Positions 44,208-55,572 of a stretch of 64,000 nt of DNA are shown in pieces. The position numbers and the translations under genes were made by a program. Positions within the stretch are counted from its first letter, which is position 1. Each line of letters opens with the position of its first letter. Below the pieces are notes generated by a model, which searched no databases, was not told the origin of the DNA, and worked only from the letters and a program-made list of their open reading frames with translations. Origin of the DNA: Microcella humidisoli (lineage in GTDB: Bacteria > Actinomycetota > Actinomycetes > Actinomycetales > Microbacteriaceae); contig NZ_CP101497.1 in the NCBI RefSeq assembly GCF_024362325.1, positions 558,001-622,000 on the forward strand. Direction: 5' to 3'.

Positions 44208-45329
44208 CTAGAGCAGGTCGTCGCGCCCGGCCTGCTTGATGGCGTCGACGACGCTCTTGACGCGCTGCGCGTGCTCGCGCGTCGTCACGAGCAGGGCATC
44301 CGGAGTATCGACGACGACGATGTCGGTGACGCCGACGAGCGAGATGAGCCGCTTGCTCTGGCTGACCACGACGCCGCTCGACGAGTCGGCCAGCACGCGC
44401 GCGCCCTCGCCGAGGATGGCGAGGTCGCCGGGGCGGCCACCCGAGAGCAGCTTGGCGAGCGACGAGAAGTCGCCCACGTCGTCCCAGGGGAAGTCGCCGC
44501 GCACGACCGCCAGTCGGCCAGCCGCGGCGGCGGGCTCGGCGACGCTGTAGTCGATCGCGATCTTGGGCATAAGGGGCCAGATGGCGTCGACGACGATGTC
44601 GCGCTTCGAGGTGTCCCACGCCGCGGCGATCTCGAGCAGACCCTCGTGCAGCATCGGCTGGGTCTCAGCCAGTTGCGCGAGCAGCTGGTCGGCGCGGGCG
44701 ATGAACATGCCGCCGTTCCAGAGGTAGTCGCCCGAGGCGAGGTAGGCGGTCGCGGTCTCGAGGTCGGGCTTCTCGACGAAGTTCTGCACGAGGTGCGCGT
44801 GCGTCGCTCCCTCGACCTGCAGTCGCTCGCCGCACAGGATGTACCCGAATCCCACCGAGGGCTCGGTGGGCGCGATGCCGATCGTCGTGATGTAGCCCTC
44901 GCGCGCGACGGCCACCGCCTCGGCGACGGCGTGACGGAAGCGCTCGCCGTCGGTGATGACGTGGTCGGCCGCGAACGAGCCGACGATCACGTCGGGGTGG
45001 CGGCGGTGCAGGATGGCCGCCGCGAGCCCGATCGCGGCCGACGACTCCTTCGGCTCGCTCTCGAGCACGATGTTCGCCTCGGTCAGCTCGGGCAGCTGCT
45101 GCTGCACGGCAGCGCGGTGCGCACGCCCGGTCACGACCATGATGCCCGCGCTGCCGGCGAGCGGCAGCACGCGGTTCCACGTGTCGCGCAGCAGCGTCTG
45201 CCCGCTGCCCGTGAGGTCGTGCAAGAACTTGGGTGCCTCGGCCCGCGAGAGCGGCCACAGCCGGGAGCCGACGCCTCCCGCAGGGATGACGGCGTGGAAG
45301 TCGGGAAGAGCCCCCTCGATCTGGTGCAT
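44208..45329 (-). CDS. manC: Mannose-1-phosphate guanylyltransferase
   Basis: Makes GDP-mannose for glycans from mannose-1-phosphate and GTP. The 373-residue enzyme has AVIPAGGVGSRLWPLSRAEAPKFLHDL (about 14-39), SFAADHVI, TTIGIAPTEPSVGFGYI, NFVEKPDLETA and LWNGGMFI, which characterise the ManC group; the C-terminal phosphomannose-isomerase cupin domain is absent, so it is monofunctional, like ManB of mycobacteria. Substrate could come from the phosphomannomutase-like HAD protein at 3.8 kb. The ATG follows TAGGGT by seven bases. Confidence 0.93.
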   Translation of the reverse strand: MHQIEGALPDFHAVIPAGGVGSRLWPLSRAEAPKFLHDLTGSGQTLLRDTWNRVLPLAGSAGIMVVTGRAHRAAVQQQLPELTEANIVLESEPKESSAAIGLAAAILHRRHPDVIVGSFAADHVITDGERFRHAVAEAVAVAREGYITTIGIAPTEPSVGFGYILCGERLQVEGATHAHLVQNFVEKPDLETATAYLASGDYLWNGGMFIARADQLLAQLAETQPMLHEGLLEIAAAWDTSKRDIVVDAIWPLMPKIAIDYSVAEPAAAAGRLAVVRGDFPWDDVGDFSSLAKLLSGGRPGDLAILGEGARVLADSSSGVVVSQSKRLISLVGVTDIVVVDTPDALLVTTREHAQRVKSVVDAIKQAGRDDLL

Positions 45330-45336
45330 GCGCGCC

Positions 45337-45342
45337 ACCCTA
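45337..45342 (-). promoter_or_regulatory. -10 box of leaderless manC promoter
   Basis: Minus-strand TAGGGT, seven bases before ATG 45329. Confidence 0.5.
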
Positions 45343-45501
45343 TCGGGCGGGCGAACGCTCTTCCGCCCGCCGTTCCGAGCACTCAGAAAAGTCGACGTAG
45401 ACTGCGTGTATCGGCGACCACCAGCTGAGAATCGGAATCCAACCGGAGTCCACGAGCGCGAGCGATCGCGCGCGTCGTCACTGCCCTGAGGAGGGTTTCT
45501 C

Positions 45502-45948
45502 GTGCCAGCGAAGGCATCGGGAGCCGGAGCGATGAGCTCGTCGGCAACCATCGAAGTACCCGTTCCCCGCCGCTCGGTCATTCCCGGCGGCACGCTCTAC
45601 CGCGGGAACGAAGGCATGTGGTCGTGGGTGCTGCACCGCATCACGGGTGTCGCGATCTACTTCTTCCTGCTCGTGCACATTCTCGATACCGCGCTCGTGC
45701 GGGTGAGCCCCGAGGCGTACAACGTCGTCATCGGCGCGTACAAGACGCCGATCATGGGCCTGGGCGAGCTGGCCCTCGTCGGCGCGATCGGCTTCCACGC
45801 CCTCAACGGCCTGCGCATCATCCTCGTCGACTTCTGGGGCGTCGGTACCCGGCACCAGAAGGCGATGTTCTACGTCGTGCTCGGTATCTGGCTGGTGCTG
45901 ATGATCGGCTTCACCCCCCGTCACCTCATGCACGTCTTCGGAGGCTGA
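45502..45948 (+). CDS. sdhC: Succinate dehydrogenase cytochrome b556 subunit
   Basis: Membrane anchor with heme and quinone binding. The 148-residue protein has three transmembrane segments (about 48-66, 82-105 and 120-140). Its conserved features are MWSWVLHRITGVAIYFFLLVHILD with heme/quinone histidines and AIGFHALNGLRIIL. The GTG start is preceded by AGGAGGG (45489-45495) at six bases, a clear Shine-Dalgarno sequence in contrast to the leaderless genes nearby. A TAGACT at 45398 would give a leader of about 90 bases for sdhCDAB. Confidence 0.93.
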   Translation: MPAKASGAGAMSSSATIEVPVPRRSVIPGGTLYRGNEGMWSWVLHRITGVAIYFFLLVHILDTALVRVSPEAYNVVIGAYKTPIMGLGELALVGAIGFHALNGLRIILVDFWGVGTRHQKAMFYVVLGIWLVLMIGFTPRHLMHVFGG

Positions 45949-45950
45949 TC

Positions 45951-46421
45951 ATGACGACCGACATCACCGCGGAGCACGTGAACCCCGCCGCCCCCCGCTC
46001 GCCCTACGCCACCACGAAGCGCGGCGTGAACTGGGAGAAGTGGGGCTGGATCTACATGCGCGTCTCGGGCGTGCTGCTCGTCGTGCTCATCTTCGGCCAC
46101 CTGTTCGTCAACCTCTTCCTGGGCGACGGCGTGAGCCAGATCGACTTCGCCTTCGTGGCGGGCAAGCTGAGCGACCCGTTCTGGCAGTGGTACGACTTCC
46201 TGCTGCTGACGCTCGCCCTCATCCACGGCACCAACGGCATGCGCACGATCGTCAACGACTACGTCGCCAAGGCGAGCGTGCGGCGCATCCTGCACACCGC
46301 CCTGGTCGCGTCGACCGCCGTGCTGCTCGTGCTCGGCACCCTCGTGCTGTTCACCTTCGACCCCTGCCCGGCCGGGGCCGACCCCGAGCTCGTCGCTTCG
46401 TTCTGTGAGGACATCCTGTGA
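45951..46421 (+). CDS. sdhD: Succinate dehydrogenase hydrophobic membrane anchor subunit
   Basis: Second membrane subunit, 156 residues, with three transmembrane segments. Typical motifs are [24 protein letters not shown] with the heme-ligand histidine and [23 protein letters not shown]. The start lies two bases after the sdhC stop; its stop overlaps the sdhA GTG. The acidic tail ([21 protein letters not shown]) has two cysteines not commonly conserved. Confidence 0.92.
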   Translation: MTTDITAEHVNPAAPRSPYATTKRGVNWEKWGWIYMRVSGVLLVVLIFGHLFVNLFLGDGVSQIDFAFVAGKLSDPFWQWYDFLLLTLALIHGTNGMRTIVNDYVAKASVRRILHTALVASTAVLLVLGTLVLFTFDPCPAGADPELVASFCEDIL

Positions 46422-48220
46422 GTAGCACTGAGACCGTGACCACGCCCAGCGCCCCCGCGGCGCCCGTCGTGCACCAGCACCAGTTCGACGTCGTGATCGT
46501 CGGCGCCGGCGGCGCGGGCATGCGCGCGGCCATCGAGGCCGGGCCGAACGCCAAGACGGCCGTCATCTCGAAGCTCTACCCGACGCGCTCGCACACGGGC
46601 GCCGCGCAGGGCGGCATGGCCGCCGCGCTCGCGAACGTCGAGGAGGACAGCTGGGAGTGGCACACCTTCGACACCGTCAAGGGCGGCGACTACCTCGTCG
46701 ACCAGGACGCTGCGGAGATCCTCGCGAAAGAGGCGATCGACGCGATCATCGACCTCGAGAACATGGGGCTGCCGTTCAACCGCACGCCCGACGGCAAGAT
46801 CGACCAGCGGCGCTTCGGCGGCCACACCCGCGATCACGGCAAGGCGCCCGTGCGCCGCGCCTGCTACGCGGCCGACCGCACGGGCCACATGATCCTGCAG
46901 ACGCTGTTCCAGAACTGCGTGAAGCTCGGCATCGAGTTCTACAACGAGTACTACGTGCTCGACCTGGTCATGGCCGAGGGCAAGGCCGCGGGCGTCGTCG
47001 CCTACGAGCTCGCCACCGGCGACCTGCACGTCTTCCACGCCAAGAGCGTCGTCTTCGCGACGGGCGGCTTCGGCAAGATCTACAAGACGACGTCGAACGC
47101 GCACACCCTCACGGGCGACGGCGTCGGCATCATCTGGCGCAAGGGAATCCCGCTGGAGGACATGGAGTTCTTCCAGTTCCACCCGACCGGACTCGCGGGC
47201 CTGGGCATCCTGCTCACCGAGGGTGCTCGCGGCGAGGGCGCGATCCTGCGCAACGCGAGCGGCGAGCGCTTCATGGAGCGCTACGCGCCGACCATCAAAG
47301 ACCTCGCGCCGCGCGACATCATCTCGCGCTGCATGGTGCAGGAGGTCGCCGAGGGTCGCGGCGCCGGGCCGAACAAGGACTACGTGCTGCTCGACTGCAC
47401 CCACCTGGGTGCCGAAGTGCTCGAGACCAAGCTGCCCGACATCACCGAGTTCGCGCGCACCTACCTCGGCGTCGACCCCGTCGTCGAGCCGGTGCCGGTC
47501 ATGCCGACGGCCCACTACGCCATGGGCGGTATCCCGACCAACATCAAGGCCGAGGTGCTGAGCGACAACGACACCGTGATCCCCGGCCTCTATGCCGCGG
47601 GCGAGTGCGCGTGCGTCTCGGTGCACGGCTCGAACCGCCTCGGCACCAACTCGCTGCTCGACATCAACGTCTTCGGCAAGCGAGCCGGCCGCTACTCGGT
47701 CGAGTACGCGAACAGCGCCGACTTCGTGCCGCTGCCGGAGGACCCCGCGAAGGAGGTGCGCGAGCTCGTCGAGCGCCTGCGCACGTCGAACGGCACCGAG
47801 CGGGTCGCGGCGATCCGCAAGGAGCTGCAGGAGGAGATGGACAAGAACGCTCAGGTGTTCCGCACCGAGGAGAGCCTCGAGAGCGTCACGAACACCATCC
47901 AGCGCCTGCGCGACCGCTACCAGAACATCGGCATCCAGGACCGCGGCAAGCGGTTCAACACCGACCTGCTCGAGGCGATCGAGCTGGGCTTCCTGCTCGA
48001 CATCGCCGAGGTCGTCGTCTACTCGGCGCGCAACCGCAAGGAGAGCCGTGGCGGCCACATGCGCGACGACTACCCCGACCGCAACGACGCCGACTACATG
48101 CAGCACACGATGGCCTACCTCACGGGCGACGCGCACAGCGCCGACGCGAGCGACCACATCCGCATGGACTGGAAGCCCGTCGTGATCACGCACTACCAGC
48201 CGATGGAGAGGAAGTACTGA
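46418..48220 (+). CDS. sdhA: Succinate dehydrogenase flavoprotein subunit
   Basis: Oxidises succinate to fumarate with covalently bound FAD. The 600-residue protein has the dinucleotide loop [12 protein letters not shown] (27-38), the FAD-linkage segment [11 protein letters not shown] with His59, the substrate loop [34 protein letters not shown], the [17 protein letters not shown] stretch, and the arginine-containing [17 protein letters not shown] active-site end. Length and motifs are complete. It overlaps both neighbours (GTGA at its start, TGATG at its end). Confidence 0.97.
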   Translation: MSSTETVTTPSAPAAPVVHQHQFDVVIVGAGGAGMRAAIEAGPNAKTAVISKLYPTRSHTGAAQGGMAAALANVEEDSWEWHTFDTVKGGDYLVDQDAAEILAKEAIDAIIDLENMGLPFNRTPDGKIDQRRFGGHTRDHGKAPVRRACYAADRTGHMILQTLFQNCVKLGIEFYNEYYVLDLVMAEGKAAGVVAYELATGDLHVFHAKSVVFATGGFGKIYKTTSNAHTLTGDGVGIIWRKGIPLEDMEFFQFHPTGLAGLGILLTEGARGEGAILRNASGERFMERYAPTIKDLAPRDIISRCMVQEVAEGRGAGPNKDYVLLDCTHLGAEVLETKLPDITEFARTYLGVDPVVEPVPVMPTAHYAMGGIPTNIKAEVLSDNDTVIPGLYAAGECACVSVHGSNRLGTNSLLDINVFGKRAGRYSVEYANSADFVPLPEDPAKEVRELVERLRTSNGTERVAAIRKELQEEMDKNAQVFRTEESLESVTNTIQRLRDRYQNIGIQDRGKRFNTDLLEAIELGFLLDIAEVVVYSARNRKESRGGHMRDDYPDRNDADYMQHTMAYLTGDAHSADASDHIRMDWKPVVITHYQPMERKY

Positions 48221-48972
48221 TGGCGACCGCGACCGAGTCCCCCACCGCCGAGGTGGGAGCCGTTCAGGAGTTCACCGTCACGGTCATCATCCGTCGCTTC
48301 GACCCGGAGACCGACGCTGAGCCGTACTGGCAGGACTTCGACGTGCAGATGTACTCGACCGACCGCGTGCTGGATGCCCTGCACAAGGTGAAGTGGGACC
48401 AGGACGGCACGCTCTCGTTCCGCCGCTCGTGCGCCCACGGCATCTGCGGATCCGACGCCATGCGCATCAACGGCCGCAACCGCCTCGCGTGCAAGACGCT
48501 CATCAAAGACCTCGACATCACGAAGCCCATCTACATCGAGGCCATCAAGGGCCTGCCGCTGGAGAAGGACCTCATCGTCGACATGGAGCCCTTCTTCGCG
48601 TCGTACCGCCAGGTGCAGCCCTTCCTGCAGTCGAGCTCGAAGCCCGAGAAGGAGCGCATCCAGTCGATCGAGGAGCGCGCGCGCTTCGACGACACGACCA
48701 AGTGCATCCTGTGCGCGGCGTGCACCTCGTCGTGCCCCGTGTTCTGGACCGACGGGCAGTACTTCGGCCCCGCCGCGATCGTCAACGCGCACCGCTTCAT
48801 CTTCGACAGCCGCGACGAGGCCGCCCAGGTGCGCCTCGACATCCTCAACGACAAAGAGGGCGTGTGGCGCTGCCGCACGACCTTCAACTGCTCGGAGGCG
48901 TGCCCGCGCGGCATCGAGGTCACCAAGGCGATCTCGGAAGTGAAGCAGGCGATTCTGCGGGGCAAGCCCTAG
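48220..48972 (+). CDS. sdhB: Succinate dehydrogenase iron-sulfur subunit
   Basis: Carries electrons from FAD to quinone through three iron-sulfur clusters. The 2Fe-2S site uses Cys71, Cys76 and Cys91; the third position is Asp79 (CGSDAM) as in E. coli SdhB, not cysteine. The C-terminal clusters use CILCAACTSSCP and FNCSEACPRG. The 250-residue length is normal. The last gene of the operon, followed by a strong terminator hairpin 22 bases after its stop. Confidence 0.96.
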   Translation: MATATESPTAEVGAVQEFTVTVIIRRFDPETDAEPYWQDFDVQMYSTDRVLDALHKVKWDQDGTLSFRRSCAHGICGSDAMRINGRNRLACKTLIKDLDITKPIYIEAIKGLPLEKDLIVDMEPFFASYRQVQPFLQSSSKPEKERIQSIEERARFDDTTKCILCAACTSSCPVFWTDGQYFGPAAIVNAHRFIFDSRDEAAQVRLDILNDKEGVWRCRTTFNCSEACPRGIEVTKAISEVKQAILRGKP

Positions 48973-48993
48973 CATCCCTCATCGCATCGCGAC

Positions 48994-49017
48994 AGGCCCC
49001 GGGTCTCCCCGGGGCCT
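48994..49017 (+). terminator. Terminator of the sdhCDAB operon
   Basis: AGGCCCCGGG-tctc-CCCGGGGCCT, ten perfect pairs with a 4-base loop, 22 bases downstream of sdhB and immediately before the next promoter. Confidence 0.7.
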
Positions 49018-49021
49018 TCGC

Positions 49022-49027
49022 TATGGT
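49022..49027 (+). promoter_or_regulatory. -10 box of leaderless promoter for the YihY gene
   Basis: TATGGT six bases before GTG 49034 and five bases after the sdh terminator hairpin. Confidence 0.4.
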
Positions 49028-49033
49028 GGCGGG

Positions 49034-50074
49034 GTGACCGAGCCCGCCGCCGCCGAGCCCTCCGGCTGGTGGGGGCGCCTCATGGCGTGGATCGGCCGCG
49101 TGACCACGTGGGTCATGGCGCTCAAGCCCGTGCGCGTGTTCGTCGTCTACGGCGAGAAGCGGGGGCCGCTGCTGGCCGCGGGGCTCGCCTTCCAGGCGAT
49201 CTTCGCCGTCTTCGCCGGCCTCTGGGTGGGCTTCGCGATCGCCGGCCTCGTGCTGGTCACGAACTATGGCCTGCGCGAGGCGCTCATCGACGTGCTCGCG
49301 CAGACCGTGCCGGGGCTCATCGCGGTCGACGGGGGCGAGGGGGTCATCGACCCTGAGGCGCTGCTCTCGGCGGGAGTCTTCGGCTGGACGGGCGCCGTCG
49401 CCCTCATCGGCCTGCTCTTCTCGGCCCTCGGCTGGCTCGCCGGAGCGCGCGACGCCGTGCGCACGATCCTCGACCTTCCCGGCTCGCGCATGAACCCCGT
49501 GCTGCTGAAGCTCAAAGACCTCGGGCTCGCCGTGGGGTTCGGGGCGCTGCTGGCCCTCTCGTCGGTGCTCGCGGTGCTCGGCACCGTCGCGCTCGAGGGG
49601 CTGCTCGCCGGGATCGGCCTGCGCGATACGACGCTCAACTCGGTGCTCGGCCGTATCGTCACCCTCGGGGTCATGTTCGCGCTCGATGCGGTCGTGCTCG
49701 GGATGCTCTACCGCGTGCTCGCCGGCGTGAAAGTGCCGTTCCGCCACGTGCGCCAGGGCGCCCTCATCGGCGCGCTCGCGCTCGGGGCGCTCAAGGTGCT
49801 CGGCACGAGCCTGCTCGGCGGAGCCAGCAACAACCCGCTGCTCGCCTCGTTCGCGGTGCTGCTGGGTCTGCTCATCTGGTTCAACTTCGTCTGCCAAGCG
49901 ATCCTCATCGCCGCCTCGTGGATCGCCGTGAGCGTCGCCGATGAGGGCATCGTGCTCGATGAGATCGCCCACGAGGAGCGGCTCGAGCGAGCACGCGCCC
50001 TCGTCGCCGCGCACGAGCCCGAACCCGAGTCGGTCACTCCCCCGTGGTACCGACGAGTGTTCGGGCGCCGCTGA
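49034..50074 (+). CDS. YihY/virulence factor BrkB family membrane protein
   Basis: A 346-residue membrane protein with about six transmembrane segments. Its start, ALKPVRVFVVYGEKRGPLLAAGLAFQAIFAVFAGLWVGFA, is that of the YihY/BrkB family, and GWLAGARDAVRTILDLP and LLGLLIWFNFVCQAILIAASW match the conserved middle and end. The family was earlier misnamed ribonuclease BN; its function is uncertain. The C-terminus is hydrophilic and acidic/basic. In M. tuberculosis a YihY-type gene also lies next to trpS, as here. Confidence 0.88.
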   Translation: MTEPAAAEPSGWWGRLMAWIGRVTTWVMALKPVRVFVVYGEKRGPLLAAGLAFQAIFAVFAGLWVGFAIAGLVLVTNYGLREALIDVLAQTVPGLIAVDGGEGVIDPEALLSAGVFGWTGAVALIGLLFSALGWLAGARDAVRTILDLPGSRMNPVLLKLKDLGLAVGFGALLALSSVLAVLGTVALEGLLAGIGLRDTTLNSVLGRIVTLGVMFALDAVVLGMLYRVLAGVKVPFRHVRQGALIGALALGALKVLGTSLLGGASNNPLLASFAVLLGLLIWFNFVCQAILIAASWIAVSVADEGIVLDEIAHEERLERARALVAAHEPEPESVTPPWYRRVFGRR

Positions 50075-50103
50075 GCACACGGCCGCGCGTCAGTCGCGGC
50101 TCC

Positions 50104-50109
50104 TAGAAT
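50104..50109 (+). promoter_or_regulatory. -10 box of leaderless xthA promoter
   Basis: TAGAAT six bases before ATG 50116. Confidence 0.5.
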
Positions 50110-50115
50110 CGGGGC

Positions 50116-52780
<2,665 letters not shown>

Positions 52781-52820
52781 CCCGCCTCCCCACCGCCCGC
52801 TGGTTCGCGGTGCGAGGTTC

Positions 52821-52907
52821 GCGGTTCAGGAAGAGCGCGAGCCCACGACGTAGAGCGACAGCGACACACCGCGTACGCGGCTCACGACACCGATCTTCCT
52901 GAACCGC
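52821..52907. repeat. Inverted-repeat element, copy B
   Basis: GCGGTTCAGGAAGA (52821-52834) and TCTTCCTGAACCGC (52894-52907) are perfect 14-bp inverted repeats; the unit spans 87 bases. The interior contains CGGCTCACGAC, also seen in copy A. It lies 39 bases from the end of the DUF559 gene. Confidence 0.8.
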
Positions 52908-52946
52908 GCGCAGATCGGCGAGCACGATTGGCCTCGGTGCGACGGC

Positions 52947-53828
52947 TCAGTACAGTGCGCCCTCGCCGCGGGCAGTGGCGAGCGCGGCCAGAACGGCGCG
53001 CAGAATGCCGTCGTGGTCGTAGAGCGCCTGCAGATAGTTCACCCTGACCACGATGGCCCCGCGCGCCGTGAGTTCGAGATCACGGGTGTAATCGCGCCGC
53101 TGCTGCTCGGGCTTCGCGTGCCACTGGTCGCTGTCCACCTCCACGACCACCCGACCGCCGACGAGGAGGTCGACGATTCCGACCCCGGGAAACGCTGCTT
53201 GCGTTCTCACCTCCAGACCAGCCCGTCGAAGCACCGTCCGCACAATCGACTCCGTTCCCGATTGCGCGGCAGGGTCGAGATGCTGCAGGATGCTCCGCCG
53301 ATCGCGAGCGATCCACGACTCGATCGTTCCGAGGTCGCCGTTGTCGATCCGACCGGTGTGAAGGGCAGAATCGAGCACGGCGATCGCGATGTGCACGGGC
53401 TGGCAGTCGATCACCTGAGCGAGCGCGTCGAGCAGCGCGACGGCCCCGCGCGGCCGATCGATCGCCGCGTGCAGGTCCGACCAGTGACGAACATGATCGT
53501 GCTCCTCGGCGATCATCCCGCGCTGCACCGGGGGGCGCCGAAGCCGGGAAGCGTTGCGACGAAGCCACACGTGGGGCACGGCATCGGCGGGCATCCAGAG
53601 TCCGTGCAGTCGGGTCGCTGAAATGCACGCCGCAAGGCCCCCGACTCTGAGCGCCGCGATGGTGTGAGGATCAGAGCCCGGAAGCGCAAAGTGTCCGACG
53701 CGCACGCGCTGGAGTTCACCTCGATGGACCGCGGCCGCGAGCGCTCGGGGCTCAACCCCGAGCTGACAAAGCTGACGGGTGCGGGCGCTGAAGTGCCCGA
53801 GAGTGGTGAAGGCGTCGACGGGGCGCAT
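52947..53828 (-). CDS. DUF559-type PD-(D/E)XK nuclease-like protein
   Basis: A 293-residue protein in two parts. The first 70 residues form a predicted winged-helix segment (RQLCQLGVEPRALAAAVHRGELQRVRVGHFALP) that resembles the N-terminus of type IV antitoxins (AbiEi-like). The last 110 contain a vsr-like/DUF559 domain: ESIVRTVLRRAGLEVRTQ with Glu193, GIVDLLVG with Asp220, VVVEVDSDQWH with Glu230 and Asp232, and YTRDLELTARGAIVVRVNY. The arrangement fits a PD-(D/E)XK fold. Function is unknown; such proteins are frequent and variable in number in Microbacteriaceae. The gene sits between repeats B and C and is oriented opposite to its right neighbours trpS-HAD. Confidence 0.7.
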   Translation of the reverse strand: MRPVDAFTTLGHFSARTRQLCQLGVEPRALAAAVHRGELQRVRVGHFALPGSDPHTIAALRVGGLAACISATRLHGLWMPADAVPHVWLRRNASRLRRPPVQRGMIAEEHDHVRHWSDLHAAIDRPRGAVALLDALAQVIDCQPVHIAIAVLDSALHTGRIDNGDLGTIESWIARDRRSILQHLDPAAQSGTESIVRTVLRRAGLEVRTQAAFPGVGIVDLLVGGRVVVEVDSDQWHAKPEQQRRDYTRDLELTARGAIVVRVNYLQALYDHDGILRAVLAALATARGEGALY

Positions 53829-53834
53829 GCCCGG

Positions 53835-53924
53835 CAGGATGCCCGCCCGGGCTCGTCACCGCGTGCACCCCTCCCACTCCGGGGGAGGAGCTGGCCCGAC
53901 GGTCGTGTGGTGACGAGCATCCTG
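53835..53924. repeat. Long imperfect inverted repeat upstream of the DUF559 gene
   Basis: GCTCGTCACC (53851-53860) pairs with GGTGACGAGC (53909-53918), and outside it CAGGATG (53835-53841) pairs with CATCCTG (53918-53924), with a 9-base insertion on the left. A CCTCCC/GGGAGG pair lies in the loop. It spans the region where the promoter of the DUF559 gene must be and abuts repeat C. Confidence 0.6.
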
Positions 53925-53927
53925 TTG

Positions 53928-54015
53928 CCCGTTCAGGAAGCTCGCGTGGTCAGCGCCGAAATCAGACCCGACACGCCGTCGAGCGGCGGCTCGAGCGGGT
54001 CCTTCCTGAACCGCG
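53928..54015. repeat. Inverted-repeat element, copy C
   Basis: GTTCAGGAAG (53931-53940) and CTTCCTGAAC (54003-54012) form perfect 10-bp arms; the outer three bases match the GCGG/CCGC consensus only on the right. Interior shares CCCGACACGCCG with copy A. Unit size 88 bases as for the other copies. Confidence 0.75.
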
Positions 54016-54054
54016 AACACAGTGGCGCGCGGAGGCTCGGAGACGCGAGCCGAG

Positions 54055-55572
54055 CTACGCGGAGGTGTCGTCGTCGACCCAGTCGAGGGTGCGGGTGACC
54101 GCCTTCTTCCAGACGCGCAGGCGACGCTCGCGCTCGACCTCGTCCATGGCGGGCAGCCAGCGGCGGTCTTCGTGCCAGAGCGCGGTCAGTTCCTCACGCG
54201 ATGACCAGAAGCCGACGGCGAGCCCGGCCGCGTAGGCCGCCCCGAGCGCGGTCGTCTCGATGATCTTCGGCCGCACGACGGGGATGCCGAGGATGTCGGC
54301 CTGGAACTGCATGAGCAGCTCGTTGCCCGTCATGCCGCCGTCGACGCGCAGCTCGGCGATAGGCACGGGCACCTCGCTGTCGGCGGCGTCGAGCACCTCA
54401 CGCGTCTGGAACGCCGTCGACTCGAGGGCAGCGCGGGCCAGATGCGCGCGCGTGATGAACCGGGTGAGTCCGACGATCGCGCCGCGAGCATCCGGTCGCC
54501 AGTAGGGGGCGAAGAGGCCGCTGAAGGCCGGCACGATGTAGGCGCCCCCGGTGTCGGGCACCGAGGCCGCGAGCGTCTCGACCTCGCCCGACGAGGAGAT
54601 GAGCCCGAGGTTGTCGCGCAGCCACTGCACGAGCGAGCCCGTCACGGCGACCGAACCCTCGAGGGCGTAGCGCGGGGCCTCGTCGCCCAGCCGGTAGGCG
54701 ACCGTCGTGAGCAGCCCGTGCTGCGAGGCCACGATGTGCTCGCCCGTGTTGACGATGAGGAAGTTGCCCGTGCCGTAGGTGTTCTTCGACGCCCCGGCTT
54801 CGAAGGCGGCCTGCCCGAACGTGGCCGCCTGCTGATCGCCCAGGATGCCCGCCACGGGCACCTCGCGCAGCAGCGAGCCCGGGTAGGCGTGGCCGAAGAC
54901 CTCGGCCGAGGAGCGGATCTCGGGCAGCATGGCCCGCGGCACGCCGAAGGCGGCGAGCAGCGCGTCGTCCCAGTCGAGCGTGCGGAGGTCCATGAGCAGC
55001 GTGCGCGAGGCGTTGGTCACGTCGGTGGCGTGCACGCCGCCGTTCACCCCGCCCGTGAGGTTCCAGAGCACCCAGGTGTCGATCGTGCCGAAGAGCAGCT
55101 CGCCGGCCTCGGCGCGGGCGCGGGCGCCGTCGACGTGATCGAGGATCCACGCGATCTTGGTGGCGCTGAAGTAGGTGGCGAGCGGAAGACCCGTCGTCTC
55201 GGCGAAGCGGCGCACACCGCCGTCAGCGGCGAGCGCGTCGACCAGGTCCTGGGTGCGGGTGTCTTGCCAGACGATGGCGTTGTAGACCGGCTTCCCGGTG
55301 GAGCGGTCCCACACCACAGCGGTCTCGCGCTGGTTGGTAATGCCGATCGCGGCGACGTCGTGCCGCGTGAGGCCGGCCTTGCCGAGCGCCATGCCGATGA
55401 CCTCTTGCGTGTTGTGCCAGATCTCCATGGGGTCGTGCTCGACCCAGCCCGCCTTCGGGAAGATCTGCTCGTGCGGGTGCTGCCCGACCGACACGATCGC
55501 GCCCGCGTGGTCGACGACGACCGCCCGCGTGCTCGTGGTGCCCTGGTCGATCGCGACGATGTGCGTGGTCAT
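54055..55572 (-). CDS. glpK: Glycerol kinase
   Basis: Phosphorylates glycerol to glycerol-3-phosphate. The 505-residue FGGY kinase has [18 protein letters not shown] near the start, [25 protein letters not shown], the [13 protein letters not shown] segment, [15 protein letters not shown] and a C-terminal [20 protein letters not shown] with the ATP-binding glycine segment. It overlaps glpD (ATGA) as second gene of a glpD-glpK operon. No glpF aquaglyceroporin gene is adjacent. Confidence 0.96.
   Translation of the reverse strand: MTTHIVAIDQGTTSTRAVVVDHAGAIVSVGQHPHEQIFPKAGWVEHDPMEIWHNTQEVIGMALGKAGLTRHDVAAIGITNQRETAVVWDRSTGKPVYNAIVWQDTRTQDLVDALAADGGVRRFAETTGLPLATYFSATKIAWILDHVDGARARAEAGELLFGTIDTWVLWNLTGGVNGGVHATDVTNASRTLLMDLRTLDWDDALLAAFGVPRAMLPEIRSSAEVFGHAYPGSLLREVPVAGILGDQQAATFGQAAFEAGASKNTYGTGNFLIVNTGEHIVASQHGLLTTVAYRLGDEAPRYALEGSVAVTGSLVQWLRDNLGLISSSGEVETLAASVPDTGGAYIVPAFSGLFAPYWRPDARGAIVGLTRFITRAHLARAALESTAFQTREVLDAADSEVPVPIAELRVDGGMTGNELLMQFQADILGIPVVRPKIIETTALGAAYAAGLAVGFWSSREELTALWHEDRRWLPAMDEVERERRLRVWKKAVTRTLDWVDDDTSA

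Noticed and set aside
53851..53918. tRNA or att site near the DUF559 gene
   Set aside because: No cloverleaf, no CCA-type 3' end and no integrase; it is only an inverted repeat.
52821..54015. Insertion sequence formed by repeats B and C
   Set aside because: There is no transposase between the repeats, and the arms belong to each ~88-bp unit individually and not to the ends of one larger element.
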